Shown: piece by piece, positions 17,401 through 26,588 of the stretch
Layout: each line of letters starts with the position of its first letter
Position numbering within the stretch: the first letter of the stretch is position 1
Source: Ruegeria conchae
GTDB lineage: Bacteria; Pseudomonadota; Alphaproteobacteria; Rhodobacterales; Rhodobacteraceae
Assembly: GCF_000192475.1 (NCBI RefSeq)
Contig: NZ_AEYW01000016.1
Location: forward strand, 1-58,663
Direction: 5' to 3'
Length of the DNA stretch: 58,663 nt
Translations under genes and position numbers: made by a program
Notes under the pieces: generated by a model
Database searches by the model: none
What the model was told of the DNA's origin: nothing
What the model saw: the letters and a program-made list of their open reading frames with translations, nothing else

Positions 17401-18579
17401 TCAGAAAACGATCCAGGTTCTTAGACCGAACAGCGTAATGCTATCCTGGGTGGGGTTCAGCAGCGGGTCAGAAATGAACTGCAGTGATGGCGTGATCTGC
17501 AGTCCGGGCGAGATTGAAAACCGGTAGAATGCTTCCAGAGTGAATTGATCACCGTCTATGCCTCTTGCCTCGGCCCAGTTCAGGCCCAGCCCGGCCAGAT
17601 CGGTATTGCGACCGTAATATCCCAGACCCGCAGAAACCGACCGATCGTAAAGCGCCGCTGTCCCTTTTGAGGCCCCTGCCCGAAAGAATGGCATCCATGT
17701 ATTGCCAACAAACCAAGCCGCTGAGAACGCGGCCCCATAATCTTCAGGGCGGCTGCCATCGTCGGCTGCATCCGCATGCCAAAGGGTCAGGTGGATATTG
17801 TCGAAGTAAATGCGATCAAAGCCAGAGGTGTAACCAAGTTCGAGTGACTTGAAGAGATTGCCATCGCTAAACACATCAAAGTTTGGATCAGACGGGTCGG
17901 CGTTTGCATCTGAGACGCTCGCAACAGCGTAGAAGTTTTCGCTCAGCTTTACCCCACCGGCGATGCCAAGGCCTTGATTGGGCGTGTTAATAGTTGGGTT
18001 GGTATTGAAAGACAGGTTTTGGAAACCACTGTAGGGGCTTACCAACCCGTAGATATCCACAAAGTCCGTTACATCAATCTGGCCGACTTGCAGCGCCCAC
18101 GACCCATTCTCAGCCCTTTGGGTCCAGAACAAATTGGTCAGAAGCAAACCGTTGTCATTGAAGGCTGTTCCCGTGATTGAAAGGGCTCCGCCATCCAGCC
18201 CGAGAAATTGCGGAGCAACGTCAGTATAACTGTGCCTGTCTTCGATCTTGAATGTCAGAGACCCCCGTTCAGTTGCCTGCCAACTGCCGTAGAACCGCGC
18301 AATTCCGCTGGCTGCTTCGCCGGTTCCCAGATCAGCATCCGTGGTTTGGCCCAATGCCAGGTAGTCAATGTTGAACCGAAAACCACCCTCAGCCAGTCGG
18401 TCTTTCCACTGAAACCAACCCGGTGCGATGTTGCGTGGAAAATCGGAACGATATTGCGGATCGGTGTGCCCGTCTCCGGGCGCAAGATCGGCTTCGACTG
18501 AAGATGGCCCGGATAGTCCCTGAGCCGACGCTGCGCCAGCAAATGCAATGCTCAATGCGGCAACCAGAAGTCTTATCAT
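17401..18579 (-). CDS. OprB-family (carbohydrate-selective) outer-membrane porin
   Basis: A 392-residue protein with a signal peptide (MIRLLVAALSIAFAGAASA) and an outer-membrane barrel ending in Phe (LRTWIVF). RFYGSWQATERGSLTFKIEDRH, the VGQIDVTDFVDIYG segment and the C-terminal TLEAFYRFSISPGLQITPSLQFISDP are typical of OprB-type porins. Its start overlaps the DUF3299 stop by four bases (ATGA), so the two are translationally coupled. In this operon it probably lets a small solute into the periplasm, where two exported hydrolases act. The true substrate need not be a sugar. Confidence 0.82.
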   Translation of the reverse strand: MIRLLVAALSIAFAGAASAQGLSGPSSVEADLAPGDGHTDPQYRSDFPRNIAPGWFQWKDRLAEGGFRFNIDYLALGQTTDADLGTGEAASGIARFYGSWQATERGSLTFKIEDRHSYTDVAPQFLGLDGGALSITGTAFNDNGLLLTNLFWTQRAENGSWALQVGQIDVTDFVDIYGLVSPYSGFQNLSFNTNPTINTPNQGLGIAGGVKLSENFYAVASVSDANADPSDPNFDVFSDGNLFKSLELGYTSGFDRIYFDNIHLTLWHADAADDGSRPEDYGAAFSAAWFVGNTWMPFFRAGASKGTAALYDRSVSAGLGYYGRNTDLAGLGLNWAEARGIDGDQFTLEAFYRFSISPGLQITPSLQFISDPLLNPTQDSITLFGLRTWIVF

Positions 18580-19340
18580 TTTGACGCCTGTGCCCCACCG
18601 GTCTTGCGATTTCCTGCCGCGCGGATGCGATCAGCAGCACGCTGCTTCCATTCCAACCTGTCTGCCTCGGTTTCCAGAGTTTCGACACGTTCCGCCTCTA
18701 GCTGGAAAGTCGCATTCATAGGCATGAGGCCATCCACAACCATCATATTATGAACGGAAGGATCGATAGTCAGCGTGCCTGTCAGCCGAACGGGTTCGTG
18801 GAAATAGCTAGGCGCCCAGTCCCCGTTCAACCGCACACGGATCATCTGGTTAGGCGGAGGTGGAGGCATGTGGCTGCACATCCCTCTTTCTGGCACCAAA
18901 TACGCCACAGGCCGGCCGTCCGGATCGCTTGGAGCAGGAATGGCAAAGCCCGCGAGTGTGATTGTTCTGCCGTCGAATTGCGGGTTTCCGCTCGTTCCAG
19001 CCTTTCTTCGACGTTCAGTCACAACCTCGCGCTGATCGAGTAACCAGTCGACGTCAATTCCGTCTGACACCAAGGCGTCTTCGGTCTCTGCTAAAAGCAA
19101 TTGCCATTTCTGCCGTTCTTCGGCGCTGCCAACCTCCTGCTGCAACCTGCCGCGTATACGCACAACGAAAAGAACATCGTCGAACTGTTCGGGGCTGAGT
19201 TCACGATAGGGGTCATCAAAGACCTGCGCGGACGGGTCAGGCAGGTCAGACCAGTCCAACGCGGTTCCTGGCGTCGCCATGACAGGATGACCACACCAGA
19301 CCAACCCTGCGAATACTAAGGAGCGGAACCAATGGTGCAT
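18576..19340 (-). CDS. DUF3299 periplasmic protein
   Basis: A 254-residue protein. The start at 19340 has GGAG seven bases upstream and yields a signal peptide (MHHWFRSLVFAGLVWCGHPVMA); a TTG at 19370 would spoil it. The C-terminal half carries the DUF3299 signature: ITLAGFAIP, then CSHMPPPPPNQMI (about residue 165), then VRLTGTL. The function of the family is not established; the Cys-His and proline cluster suggests a metal or ligand site. A charged tail follows. It lies 26 bases after the amidohydrolase and overlaps the porin start by four bases. Confidence 0.8.
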   Translation of the reverse strand: MHHWFRSLVFAGLVWCGHPVMATPGTALDWSDLPDPSAQVFDDPYRELSPEQFDDVLFVVRIRGRLQQEVGSAEERQKWQLLLAETEDALVSDGIDVDWLLDQREVVTERRRKAGTSGNPQFDGRTITLAGFAIPAPSDPDGRPVAYLVPERGMCSHMPPPPPNQMIRVRLNGDWAPSYFHEPVRLTGTLTIDPSVHNMMVVDGLMPMNATFQLEAERVETLETEADRLEWKQRAADRIRAAGNRKTGGAQASK

Positions 19341-19366
19341 AAATACTCTCCGGCTGTTGAGACAGG

Positions 19367-20764
19367 TCAATCCAGTGTGTTTTTGTAGATGACGCCGTCC
19401 TTCATGATCAGTCGGATCGTATCTGGGCTTTCAGGCCTCGGGTCGGCACCGAACCACTGATCACCCGTGCCAACAACCGAGAAGTCTTCAAGTGGGTTAC
19501 CGTCGATCAGCAGGATGTCCGCATAGGCTCCTTCCTCAATCACACCCAGATTGCCCTCGGGATAGGGGTTCATGAATGGTCCGGACAAAGCGGCGATTTC
19601 ACCGCCAGTAGATGTCATTGCGACCAACGAGGCGTGAGAGCCAAAGAACTCATTATTGAGATGTTTTTCATAGGCAATTTGAATATTGCAGGCGGCTACA
19701 GAACCTACGCAATCCGTGTGAAACCCTCTTTTAGCTGGGCACTCATTCATGTTTTTTATGTAGTCGCCAAAAGCCTGCGTAGCTGACTGTGCCTTTCGTA
19801 AGCTGGCTGGGACATCTCGAATGGCAGGAATATCGAAGAGATTTGGATCAAATGCGGTGAGATTGGTCGTGATGTAGGCTCCTTTCTCTTCCATCAGCGC
19901 TGATATTTCACAATCAAACATGAACCCGTGTTCAATTGATCGCACACCAGCATTCAGTGCCGCCATGATCGTTTCCTTGCGGTAGGAATGGGCCATGACG
20001 TAGCTTTCGTATTCGTTGGCAACCTGCACGGCCGCTTCTAACTCTGCCGTCGATCCTGCCAATAACTGCCACGGGTCAAACACTGAAACTACACCGCCTG
20101 ATTGCATGTACTTCAGTTGTGTTGCTCCCATCCGGAAGTTGTTACGAGCAAACTTGTACATGTCAGAGACGCTGTCGACTTCTTGGGCCATATTCAGACG
20201 GCTGAAGTTCGAAGACTGGCCAACAGGCGCCGTAAAGTTGGCGAAATCAGCATGGCCACCACGCGTACTTAGAAAAGCAGCCGCAGGGTAGAAACGCGGC
20301 CCGGCAATGGTCCCGGTGTCGATTGCGCGGCGAAGACCTCCATTAGCGCCACCTGCATCTCTTACGGTGGTAAAGCCTTGCATTAAGTACATCTCAGCCA
20401 TTTGAGTGCCGTGAATCGCGAGGTCTTCCCAAGTGCTGTTGGCTTCCATTGCGGGCAACGTGGGTCCTGGCAGCATCAGGTGTGCGTGATTTTCGATGAA
20501 GCCGGGGGTCAGTGTCCTCCCTTCTCCGTCAATGACCGTAGCGTCGGGGGCATCGATTGCGTCGGTTGATACGGCCTTAATCAGATTGCCCTCGACCAAT
20601 ACGCTGGCATTCTCGATGCGCTGTTCACTCACTCCATCGAAGATGTGCACGTTGGTAAACAACGTTTGGGGTTCTTCTTGATCCTGAGCCTGCGCGGACG
20701 CTGAAAAAGCAAGTCCTGCAGCGACAATTACCGTCGAGCAAAGCGACATTCGTAGACCGGACAT
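19367..20764 (-). CDS. Exported amidohydrolase-family protein (imidazolonepropionase-like fold)
   Basis: A 465-residue metallo-hydrolase. The start at 20764 has AAGGGAG six bases upstream; an ATG at 20785 adds seven residues and lacks it. The signal peptide (MSGLRMSLCSTVIVAAGLAFSASAQA) predicts a periplasmic location. Metal motifs are ENHAHLML (HxH), the VRSIEHGF His, MAHSYRK, and a likely Asp in FHTDCVGS. The ending LGVIEEGAYADILLIDGNPLEDF is standard. Members cleave amides, cyclic imides or dipeptides (prolidase-like), and the substrate cannot be read. It is the first gene of a four-gene operon and is divergent from an AraC-type regulator 130 bases away. Confidence 0.87.
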   Translation of the reverse strand: MSGLRMSLCSTVIVAAGLAFSASAQAQDQEEPQTLFTNVHIFDGVSEQRIENASVLVEGNLIKAVSTDAIDAPDATVIDGEGRTLTPGFIENHAHLMLPGPTLPAMEANSTWEDLAIHGTQMAEMYLMQGFTTVRDAGGANGGLRRAIDTGTIAGPRFYPAAAFLSTRGGHADFANFTAPVGQSSNFSRLNMAQEVDSVSDMYKFARNNFRMGATQLKYMQSGGVVSVFDPWQLLAGSTAELEAAVQVANEYESYVMAHSYRKETIMAALNAGVRSIEHGFMFDCEISALMEEKGAYITTNLTAFDPNLFDIPAIRDVPASLRKAQSATQAFGDYIKNMNECPAKRGFHTDCVGSVAACNIQIAYEKHLNNEFFGSHASLVAMTSTGGEIAALSGPFMNPYPEGNLGVIEEGAYADILLIDGNPLEDFSVVGTGDQWFGADPRPESPDTIRLIMKDGVIYKNTLD

Positions 20765-20894
20765 AAGTACTCCCTTCATATTCATGTTTTACAAACTGTA
20801 GTCTGGAATACCTTGGCTCGGTTGCCACTTTTGAGTTAAGATGTTCGAATGTGATTGAAAAACTGGCCACTGCGGAAAACTAATCTAAACAAGG

Positions 20895-21908
20895 GTGACG
20901 GGCTTGCCTTTCAACTCCACCTCTCAAGAGCATAGCGAGGGCTTTATTCGCCTCTCTTTAGCCGCTCCGTTCCTGCAATATCTGACCGAACGTAAAATCA
21001 ATCCGCAATCAGCATTGGACCAGGTCGGCTTGAAGGCCGAGCTGCTGTCTGACCCATCCGTATTTGTACACTCAGAGTTGGTTTACGGCTTGGTGAATAC
21101 TTTCTCAGAGTTGTCCGGTGATCGATACCTTGGCCTGCATGTCGGAGAAACATTTGACCTGCAAGGATGGCCTCCGTTCGCTCAAGCCTTGCAATCGACA
21201 ACGAGTCTGTTCGAGTTTTTTGCCCGTTTTGTTGGGCTTGTACCGCAGGAGTCAAACTCTGTGCGGCACAGCCTTGTCATTGAAGCTGACAGGGCGACTT
21301 ATCGAATCGAGAGGCAACAGGAACCGACTGTCCCACCGGTTCAGGTTACCGCTTTTGGAGCCGCAATCTACGTGCGCCTATTGCAGACAGTCGTCGGAGA
21401 CTCCTGGAATCCTTCCCGTGTTCGATGGGAAAGCAGATACATCACTGGTCTGCCCATCAACTACAAGGGGATCGAGGTTGGCCTTGGGCCTGATTCCGGA
21501 ATGCAGATTAGTTTTCCTGTGGAATGGTTGTTTTTGCTCCACGTCTCTGAAGGCTCGACCAAACCATTGGCTTCGCCTCGACAAGATGAAGAAGTGACCG
21601 TGGTAGCTGCTTTGCGATCTGTCTTACGCGACAAACTGGACGAAACCGATTTGGGATCAGAGCGGGTGGCTGGATTGCTGGGAATACAGCCGGATCGGTT
21701 TCTGAAAGCGCTTCAGCAACAAAGCACGACGCTACCCCGTGAGATCAAACGGCTGCGTGTCGATGTCGCTAAGAAGCACCTCCGAGAAGACAAGATGACA
21801 ATAGCGGAGATCGGCCTGATGCTCGGCTACTCCGACAAGTCCCATTTCACCCGCTTCTTCCGAGGTCAAACCGGAATGACACCGACCAAGTTCCGCCTTG
21901 GTGCTTAA
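20895..21908 (+). CDS. AraC-family transcriptional regulator
   Basis: A 337-residue regulator of the type with an N-terminal arabinose-binding-like domain (OruR-like layout) and a C-terminal double helix-turn-helix. The HTH ends with MTIAEIGLMLGYSDKSHFTRFFRGQTGMTP, the classical AraC signature. It starts with GTG at 20895; TTG at 20904 has a better-spaced AAGGG and may be the true start. It is transcribed away from the amidohydrolase operon with a 130-base shared control region, so it most likely activates that operon in response to its substrate. Confidence 0.9.
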   Translation: MTGLPFNSTSQEHSEGFIRLSLAAPFLQYLTERKINPQSALDQVGLKAELLSDPSVFVHSELVYGLVNTFSELSGDRYLGLHVGETFDLQGWPPFAQALQSTTSLFEFFARFVGLVPQESNSVRHSLVIEADRATYRIERQQEPTVPPVQVTAFGAAIYVRLLQTVVGDSWNPSRVRWESRYITGLPINYKGIEVGLGPDSGMQISFPVEWLFLLHVSEGSTKPLASPRQDEEVTVVAALRSVLRDKLDETDLGSERVAGLLGIQPDRFLKALQQQSTTLPREIKRLRVDVAKKHLREDKMTIAEIGLMLGYSDKSHFTRFFRGQTGMTPTKFRLGA

Positions 21909-22115
21909 TTACGTTACTAGTTCTTGGATTGGCTCTCTATTGCTTGATAAGTGAGGACAGACAAGAACTTGCATTTCATTTCTTGGATCCCCTATCTTTG
22001 GATTGCTGAGGGATAGCTATTTCGCCACCAACCAGAATTGGAAGGCGATGAACGCCTGAACTATCGAAAAGCGATCCAACATCAGTGCCTTGGTCGCGCC
22101 GTCCGCTCAAATCAA

Positions 22116-22451
22116 TTATTGCCCCGTAATTTCCCGACACGCGCCTTTGCCCCAGCCGGATTTACTTCCTGAAGCCGAGTAGTCGAAGGTGCCTTTTTCC
22201 GGGTGTACGTTGTAGTGCAGTGTGTAGCCATCGCCAATATACAGGTAGGTCAAAGTGTCGAGGCCGGGGAATACATCCACGTCTTTGTCGATGTCACCTA
22301 TTGTAATGTGGCCCTTTTGCTGCCCGTCATATTTAACCAGTTTGGCTGCCATTTCCGGATGTTCTGCATCCGGCGCGTCACATTCAAACACGCGTTCTTC
22401 GGCAAATGCAGCCGCAGGCAAAAAGGCAAGAAGAAGAGCAATCTTTTTCAT
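22116..22451 (-). CDS. Small secreted protein of unknown function
   Basis: A 111-residue protein with a clean signal peptide (MKKIALLLAFLPAAAFA). The mature chain has two Cys (FECDAPDAE and GACREITGQ) and looks beta-rich. I do not recognise the family. It stands alone between the AraC gene and a tRNA gene. About 200 bases on either side show no other gene. Confidence 0.7.
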   Translation of the reverse strand: MKKIALLLAFLPAAAFAEERVFECDAPDAEHPEMAAKLVKYDGQQKGHITIGDIDKDVDVFPGLDTLTYLYIGDGYTLHYNVHPEKGTFDYSASGSKSGWGKGACREITGQ

Positions 22452-22651
22452 TGGATCCCAGTCCGTATTCCGTCACTTTCTTTGCGTCGGCTATTGGCTA
22501 TTCTGGGCGTAATTTTGTCCAAACTCAGGTCGTAATGCGTTCTCTAACTCAAGCCATATCTCATACCGATACGACGGATTTTTCATCCGCAACCCGAAGG
22601 TTCACAAAAGTACCGGATCGGCCACGTGCACTCAGTATTGAAGGTAAGGAA

Positions 22652-22728
22652 TGGCGATCCCTGAAGGACTCGAACCCTCAACCTGCTGATTAGAAGTCAG
22701 CTGCTCTATCCAGTTGAGCTAAGGGACC
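22652..22728 (-). tRNA. tRNA-Arg (anticodon UCU)
   Basis: A 77-base cloverleaf on the minus strand with encoded CCA. The acceptor stem is GGTCCCT / AGGGATC with one G-U pair, the D-arm is TAGCTCAACTGGATAGAGC, the anticodon stem is GCTGA/TCAGC around loop CTTCTAA (anticodon TCT), and the T-arm is GGTTCGAGTCC. It lies 21 bases downstream of a GNAT gene on the same strand and could be part of that transcript. Confidence 0.96.
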
Positions 22729-22749
22729 GCTGAGCCCTTCTTGCGGCTT

Positions 22750-23226
22750 TTAGCGGGCGGGTTCAAGAGCCAAGCGCATGAAGGCGCTGTTTGGGTCGTT
22801 TTCGTAACCTACAATCGGACCACAATATGAATACCCCAGCGATTCGTATAGCTTGCGCGCCGCGTCATAGCCTTGCAGATGGTTAGCGCCAGTTTCCAAA
22901 ACCAACGCAGATAGTCCTTCATCTTGCGCGATCTGCGCAAGATGTTTCATCATCACCCTCGCAAGCCCCCTACCACGTGCCTCGGCCAAGATATGCACCG
23001 ATTTGACCTCGGCGGTGCCGTCGGGCAATGCCTTTAGCGCGCCACACCCCAACGGGCAGCCGTCCTCAAAAAGCGCCCAAAATCGCGCTCCGGTGGCGGC
23101 AAGTGAGCCTGCATCCATTGTGTGATTGCTTTCGGCAGGGCCAGCTGCGTTGCTATGTGCGAAATGGGCTTGGATGATGGCGCGCATTTCCTCGGCGCCG
23201 GGATCGGCTTCGCGGATGTCGATCAT
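22750..23226 (-). CDS. GNAT family N-acetyltransferase
   Basis: A 158-residue acetyltransferase. The acetyl-CoA binding segment is seen in EARGRGLARVMMKHL (about residue 82, the R/Q-x-x-G-x-G/A motif), and the C-terminal LYESLGYSYCGPI is typical. The acceptor (small molecule or protein amine) is unknown. It starts 13 bases after the NDUFS4-like gene on the same strand, so the two may form one unit. Confidence 0.86.
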   Translation of the reverse strand: MIDIREADPGAEEMRAIIQAHFAHSNAAGPAESNHTMDAGSLAATGARFWALFEDGCPLGCGALKALPDGTAEVKSVHILAEARGRGLARVMMKHLAQIAQDEGLSALVLETGANHLQGYDAARKLYESLGYSYCGPIVGYENDPNSAFMRLALEPAR

Positions 23227-23239
23227 TCAGGATGCCTTG

Positions 23240-23551
23240 TCAGTGAGTCCAGGGCGCGCGCCGATCTGTGGCAAAGTTCTCACCATAGCCGCGCGCCCGC
23301 AGGTTCGGCTTGCGTTTGTGCGGCTCGCTTACCTGCGCGTCGATACCGTTGTCTTTAGCGTAGTCCAGCGCCTCTTCCTTGGTATCGAATTTCAGACGCA
23401 CCTGGGTTTGCGTGTCATTGGAGGAGGTCCAGCCCATCAGCGGATCAACTTCGCGCGCCGAAGCGGGGGCGTATTCCAAAACCCACTTGCGGGTCTTGGC
23501 CATCCCCGAGGTCATCGCGTTTCGCGAAGGCTGGTAAATCCGTGCACGCAT
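23240..23551 (-). CDS. NADH dehydrogenase (complex I) accessory subunit, NDUFS4-like
   Basis: A 103-residue ETC complex I subunit family protein, homologous to mitochondrial NDUFS4 (18 kDa). The core [24 protein letters not shown] and [19 protein letters not shown] is unmistakable, and the C-terminal [23 protein letters not shown] matches. In Alphaproteobacteria it is a supernumerary subunit on the peripheral arm of complex I. It has AGAGG before the ATG and is followed by the GNAT gene. Confidence 0.93.
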   Translation of the reverse strand: MRARIYQPSRNAMTSGMAKTRKWVLEYAPASAREVDPLMGWTSSNDTQTQVRLKFDTKEEALDYAKDNGIDAQVSEPHKRKPNLRARGYGENFATDRRAPWTH

Positions 23552-23708
23552 GTCGCCTCTCCGTATCCACTTGATGGGCTTGTTTATGCGTCAGAGCGCG
23601 GCCCGGGACAAGATGACAAATGTCGCGGGCCGCGACAGCATCCTGATGACAGGAACTGTCATTGGCAACGCTTATGATTTTCGAAAGAGCAGCCAAAGGA
23701 TTGAGCAG

Positions 23709-24188
23709 ATGATCCATCATGAACGAACCCTTGAAATCAACGCGACCACCGAAGCTATCTGGGCAGTACTCAGCCGGTTTATGCAGATTGACGAAATTGC
23801 CCCACAGATCGCATATGTCGAGGCCCTGACGCATGAGGCGAATGGCATTGGGTCAAAGCGGCGATGTTACTTTGAGAACGGATCCTCTTTGGTCGAAGAG
23901 GTGACAGAGTGGGACCCCAACCGAGGTTACAGCGTGCGCCTGTCCGATATGACAGCGATGCCCCTAACCGATGCGCATGCCACGATCGCAATCAAACCGC
24001 TTGACGGGGCTAGAACCCGGGTGATCTGGAGCATGGATTATGCCGTGAAATATGGCCCCCTCGGCTGGTTTTTAGGGCAGACCTTGATGAAAATGATGAT
24101 GTCGAAGGTTCTTGACAGCAACCTGAAGGCACTGGCCAACAAGGTGAATTCGGATCACATTCCGGATGCTGAACCCGCCTATTACTGA
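23709..24188 (+). CDS. SRPBCC (START/Bet v1-like) family protein
   Basis: A 159-residue protein with the polyketide cyclase/SRPBCC pattern: an N-terminal TLEINATTEAIWAVLSRFMQID, a central GSKRRCYFENGSSLVEEVTEWD, and a C-terminal amphipathic helix (LMKMMMSKVLDSNLKALANKV). The fold binds hydrophobic ligands in a deep pocket. The ATG at 23709 has AAAGGA eight bases upstream; the frame stays open to 23550, but that extension runs into the NDUFS4-like gene start. The ligand is unknown. Confidence 0.8.
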   Translation: MIHHERTLEINATTEAIWAVLSRFMQIDEIAPQIAYVEALTHEANGIGSKRRCYFENGSSLVEEVTEWDPNRGYSVRLSDMTAMPLTDAHATIAIKPLDGARTRVIWSMDYAVKYGPLGWFLGQTLMKMMMSKVLDSNLKALANKVNSDHIPDAEPAYY

Positions 24189-24224
24189 ATCAGAGCTTCC
24201 CAGACCGGATCAGCCCTTGCAGTT

Positions 24225-24239
24225 GGACAAAATAAGAAC
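24225..24239 (+). promoter_or_regulatory. Possible LexA (SOS) box upstream of uvrB
   Basis: GGAC-N7-GAAC lies 31 bases before the uvrB start. The alphaproteobacterial LexA site is the direct repeat GTTC-N7-GTTC, or GAAC-N7-GAAC on the other strand; this has one mismatch. uvrB is a common SOS gene, so the position is sensible. Confidence 0.4.
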
Positions 24240-24269
24240 AAATGTAGAGTTCTGATCCGGAGCCTGCCT

Positions 24270-26456
24270 ATGCCATACGCCCATTCCGACAAGACCCAGC
24301 TAACCGCCGAGGACGTGCGCGCGCGCCTGAAACTGGAAGGCGGCAAGCAGTTTGTCATGCACACCGAATTCGCCCCCGCAGGCGACCAGCCAACGGCGAT
24401 CAAGGAACTGACAGGCGGTGTAATTGATGGGGAACGTGATCAGGTTCTTTTGGGGGCAACCGGGACGGGCAAAACCTTCACCATGGCGAAGGTGATTGAA
24501 GAGACTCAACGCCCGGCTATCATCCTCGCCCCTAACAAGACGCTGGCGGCGCAGCTTTACGGCGAGTTTAAGGGCTTCTTCCCTGAGAACTCGGTCGAAT
24601 ACTTTGTCTCCTACTACGACTACTACCAACCCGAGGCCTATGTGCCGCGCTCAGACACCTACATAGAAAAAGAATCCCAGATCAACGAACAGATCGACCG
24701 GATGCGCCACTCGGCCACGCGGGCGCTGCTGGAACGCGATGACGTGATCATCGTCGCCTCGGTCTCGTGCATCTACGGTATCGGGTCGGTCGAAACCTAC
24801 GGGGCGATGACGCAGGATCTGAAGGTCGGCAAGGATTATGACCAGCGGCAGGTGATGGCCGATCTGGTTGCCCAGCAGTACCGCCGCAACGATCAGGCCT
24901 TTCAGCGAGGCTCGTTCCGGGTGCGGGGCGATTCCCTGGAAATCTGGCCTGCCCACCTTGAGGATCGCGCGTGGAAATTCTCATTCTTCGGCGAAGAGTT
25001 GGAAACCATCACCGAGTTCGACCCCCTGACCGGTGAACGTGCCGCGACGATGGAGCAGGTGCGTGTCTATGCGAATTCGCACTACGTCACGCCGAAACCG
25101 ACGATGAACCAAGCGATCATCGGCATCAAAAAGGAACTCCGCATCCGGCTGGATCAACTGGTTGGCGAGGGCAAACTGCTGGAGGCCCAACGTCTGGAAC
25201 AACGCACCAATTTCGATCTGGAAATGCTCGAGGCCACCGGTGTCTGTAACGGGATCGAGAACTACTCGCGCTATCTAACGGGCCGCGCGCCGGGTGAGCC
25301 ACCCCCGACTCTGTTCGAGTTCATCCCCGACAATGCCATCGTCTTTGCCGATGAATCCCACGTCAGCGTGCCGCAGATCGGCGGCATGTACCGGGGCGAC
25401 TATCGGCGCAAGTTCACGCTGGCCGAGCACGGGTTCCGCCTGCCCTCCTGCATGGACAACCGCCCCCTCAAGTTCGAGGAGTGGGACGCCATGCGCCCGC
25501 AATCCGTCTTCGTCTCGGCCACCCCTGCGAAATGGGAGATCGAACAAACCGGCGGCGTCTTCACCGAACAGGTGATCCGCCCCACCGGGCTCCTGGACCC
25601 CGAGGTCGAAATCCGCCCAGTGTCGATGCAAGTTGACGACCTGCTGGACGAGGTGCGCAAGGTCGCCGCCGATGGCTATCGCACGCTGGTCACCACCCTG
25701 ACGAAACGCATGGCCGAGGACCTGACCGAATACCTTCACGAACAGGGCATCAAAGTCCGCTACATGCACTCAGACATCGACACGCTGGAACGCATCGAAA
25801 TCCTGCGCGACCTGCGGCTTGGGGCGTTTGACGTGCTGATCGGCATCAACCTGCTGCGTGAAGGGCTCGATATCCCTGAATGCGGGTTGGTCGCCATTCT
25901 GGACGCGGATAAAGAAGGTTTCCTGCGGTCTGAGACTTCACTGATCCAGACCATCGGCCGCGCCGCGCGGAATGCCGATGGGCGGGTGATCATGTATGCG
26001 GACAAGATCACCGGTAGCATGGAGCGCGCGCTGAACGAGACCAACCGCCGCCGTGCAAGGCAGGTCGCCTATAACGAGGAACACGGCATCACGCCTGAGA
26101 CGGTGAAGAAGAATGTCGAGGACGTTCTGGCTGGTCTCTACGAAGGCGACGTCGACATGAACCGCGTCACCGCCACCATCGACAAACCGATGCACGGCGC
26201 GAATTTGGAGGCCCATCTGGATGGGTTGCGGGACCAGATGCGCAAAGCCGCCGAGAACCTGGAGTTCGAAGAAGCCGCCAATATCCGGGATGAGATCAAA
26301 CGACTAGAGGCGGTCGACCTGGCCGTCGCCGACGACCCCATGGCGCGCCAATGGGCGGTCGAGAAAGCCTCGGAAGACGCCGTGAAATCGCATGGACGGT
26401 CAACGGCTGGACGGCCGGGGCAGCGGGGTGGGAATGTGAAGAGAAGGAAGCGGTAG
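24270..26456 (+). CDS. uvrB: Excinuclease ABC subunit B
   Basis: A 728-residue UvrB, the damage-verifying helicase-like subunit of nucleotide excision repair that is loaded by UvrA and recruits UvrC. Walker A is GATGTGKT (about residue 63), the beta-hairpin follows with [12 protein letters not shown], the DEAD-like box is DESH, and motif VI reads QTIGRAARN. The C-terminal UVR helix pair ([18 protein letters not shown]) is present, followed by a basic tail. A CGGAG sequence sits eight bases before the ATG. A candidate LexA box lies upstream. Confidence 0.98.
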   Translation: MPYAHSDKTQLTAEDVRARLKLEGGKQFVMHTEFAPAGDQPTAIKELTGGVIDGERDQVLLGATGTGKTFTMAKVIEETQRPAIILAPNKTLAAQLYGEFKGFFPENSVEYFVSYYDYYQPEAYVPRSDTYIEKESQINEQIDRMRHSATRALLERDDVIIVASVSCIYGIGSVETYGAMTQDLKVGKDYDQRQVMADLVAQQYRRNDQAFQRGSFRVRGDSLEIWPAHLEDRAWKFSFFGEELETITEFDPLTGERAATMEQVRVYANSHYVTPKPTMNQAIIGIKKELRIRLDQLVGEGKLLEAQRLEQRTNFDLEMLEATGVCNGIENYSRYLTGRAPGEPPPTLFEFIPDNAIVFADESHVSVPQIGGMYRGDYRRKFTLAEHGFRLPSCMDNRPLKFEEWDAMRPQSVFVSATPAKWEIEQTGGVFTEQVIRPTGLLDPEVEIRPVSMQVDDLLDEVRKVAADGYRTLVTTLTKRMAEDLTEYLHEQGIKVRYMHSDIDTLERIEILRDLRLGAFDVLIGINLLREGLDIPECGLVAILDADKEGFLRSETSLIQTIGRAARNADGRVIMYADKITGSMERALNETNRRRARQVAYNEEHGITPETVKKNVEDVLAGLYEGDVDMNRVTATIDKPMHGANLEAHLDGLRDQMRKAAENLEFEEAANIRDEIKRLEAVDLAVADDPMARQWAVEKASEDAVKSHGRSTAGRPGQRGGNVKRRKR

Positions 26457-26539
26457 GATAAAATTGGCTGTAGTGGTCAAGTTAGCTGTTTTAGTTAGCA
26501 CGAGCTCTGGGCTGAACCTCAGTACTTCGTCGCGTGACC

Positions 26540-26553
26540 TTGATCCGGATCAA
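26540..26553 (+). promoter_or_regulatory. Perfect FNR-type box (TTGAT-N4-ATCAA)
   Basis: TTGATCCGGATCAA is a perfect palindrome matching the FNR/FnrL consensus on both half-sites. It lies directly upstream of the formate/nitrite channel gene, centred 42 bases before the ATG at 26589. This fits anaerobic activation of a channel for nitrite or formate. Confidence 0.7.
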
Positions 26554-26588
26554 TGTCGAAACATGAATGTGTTGGCAGTGTGCGACGC

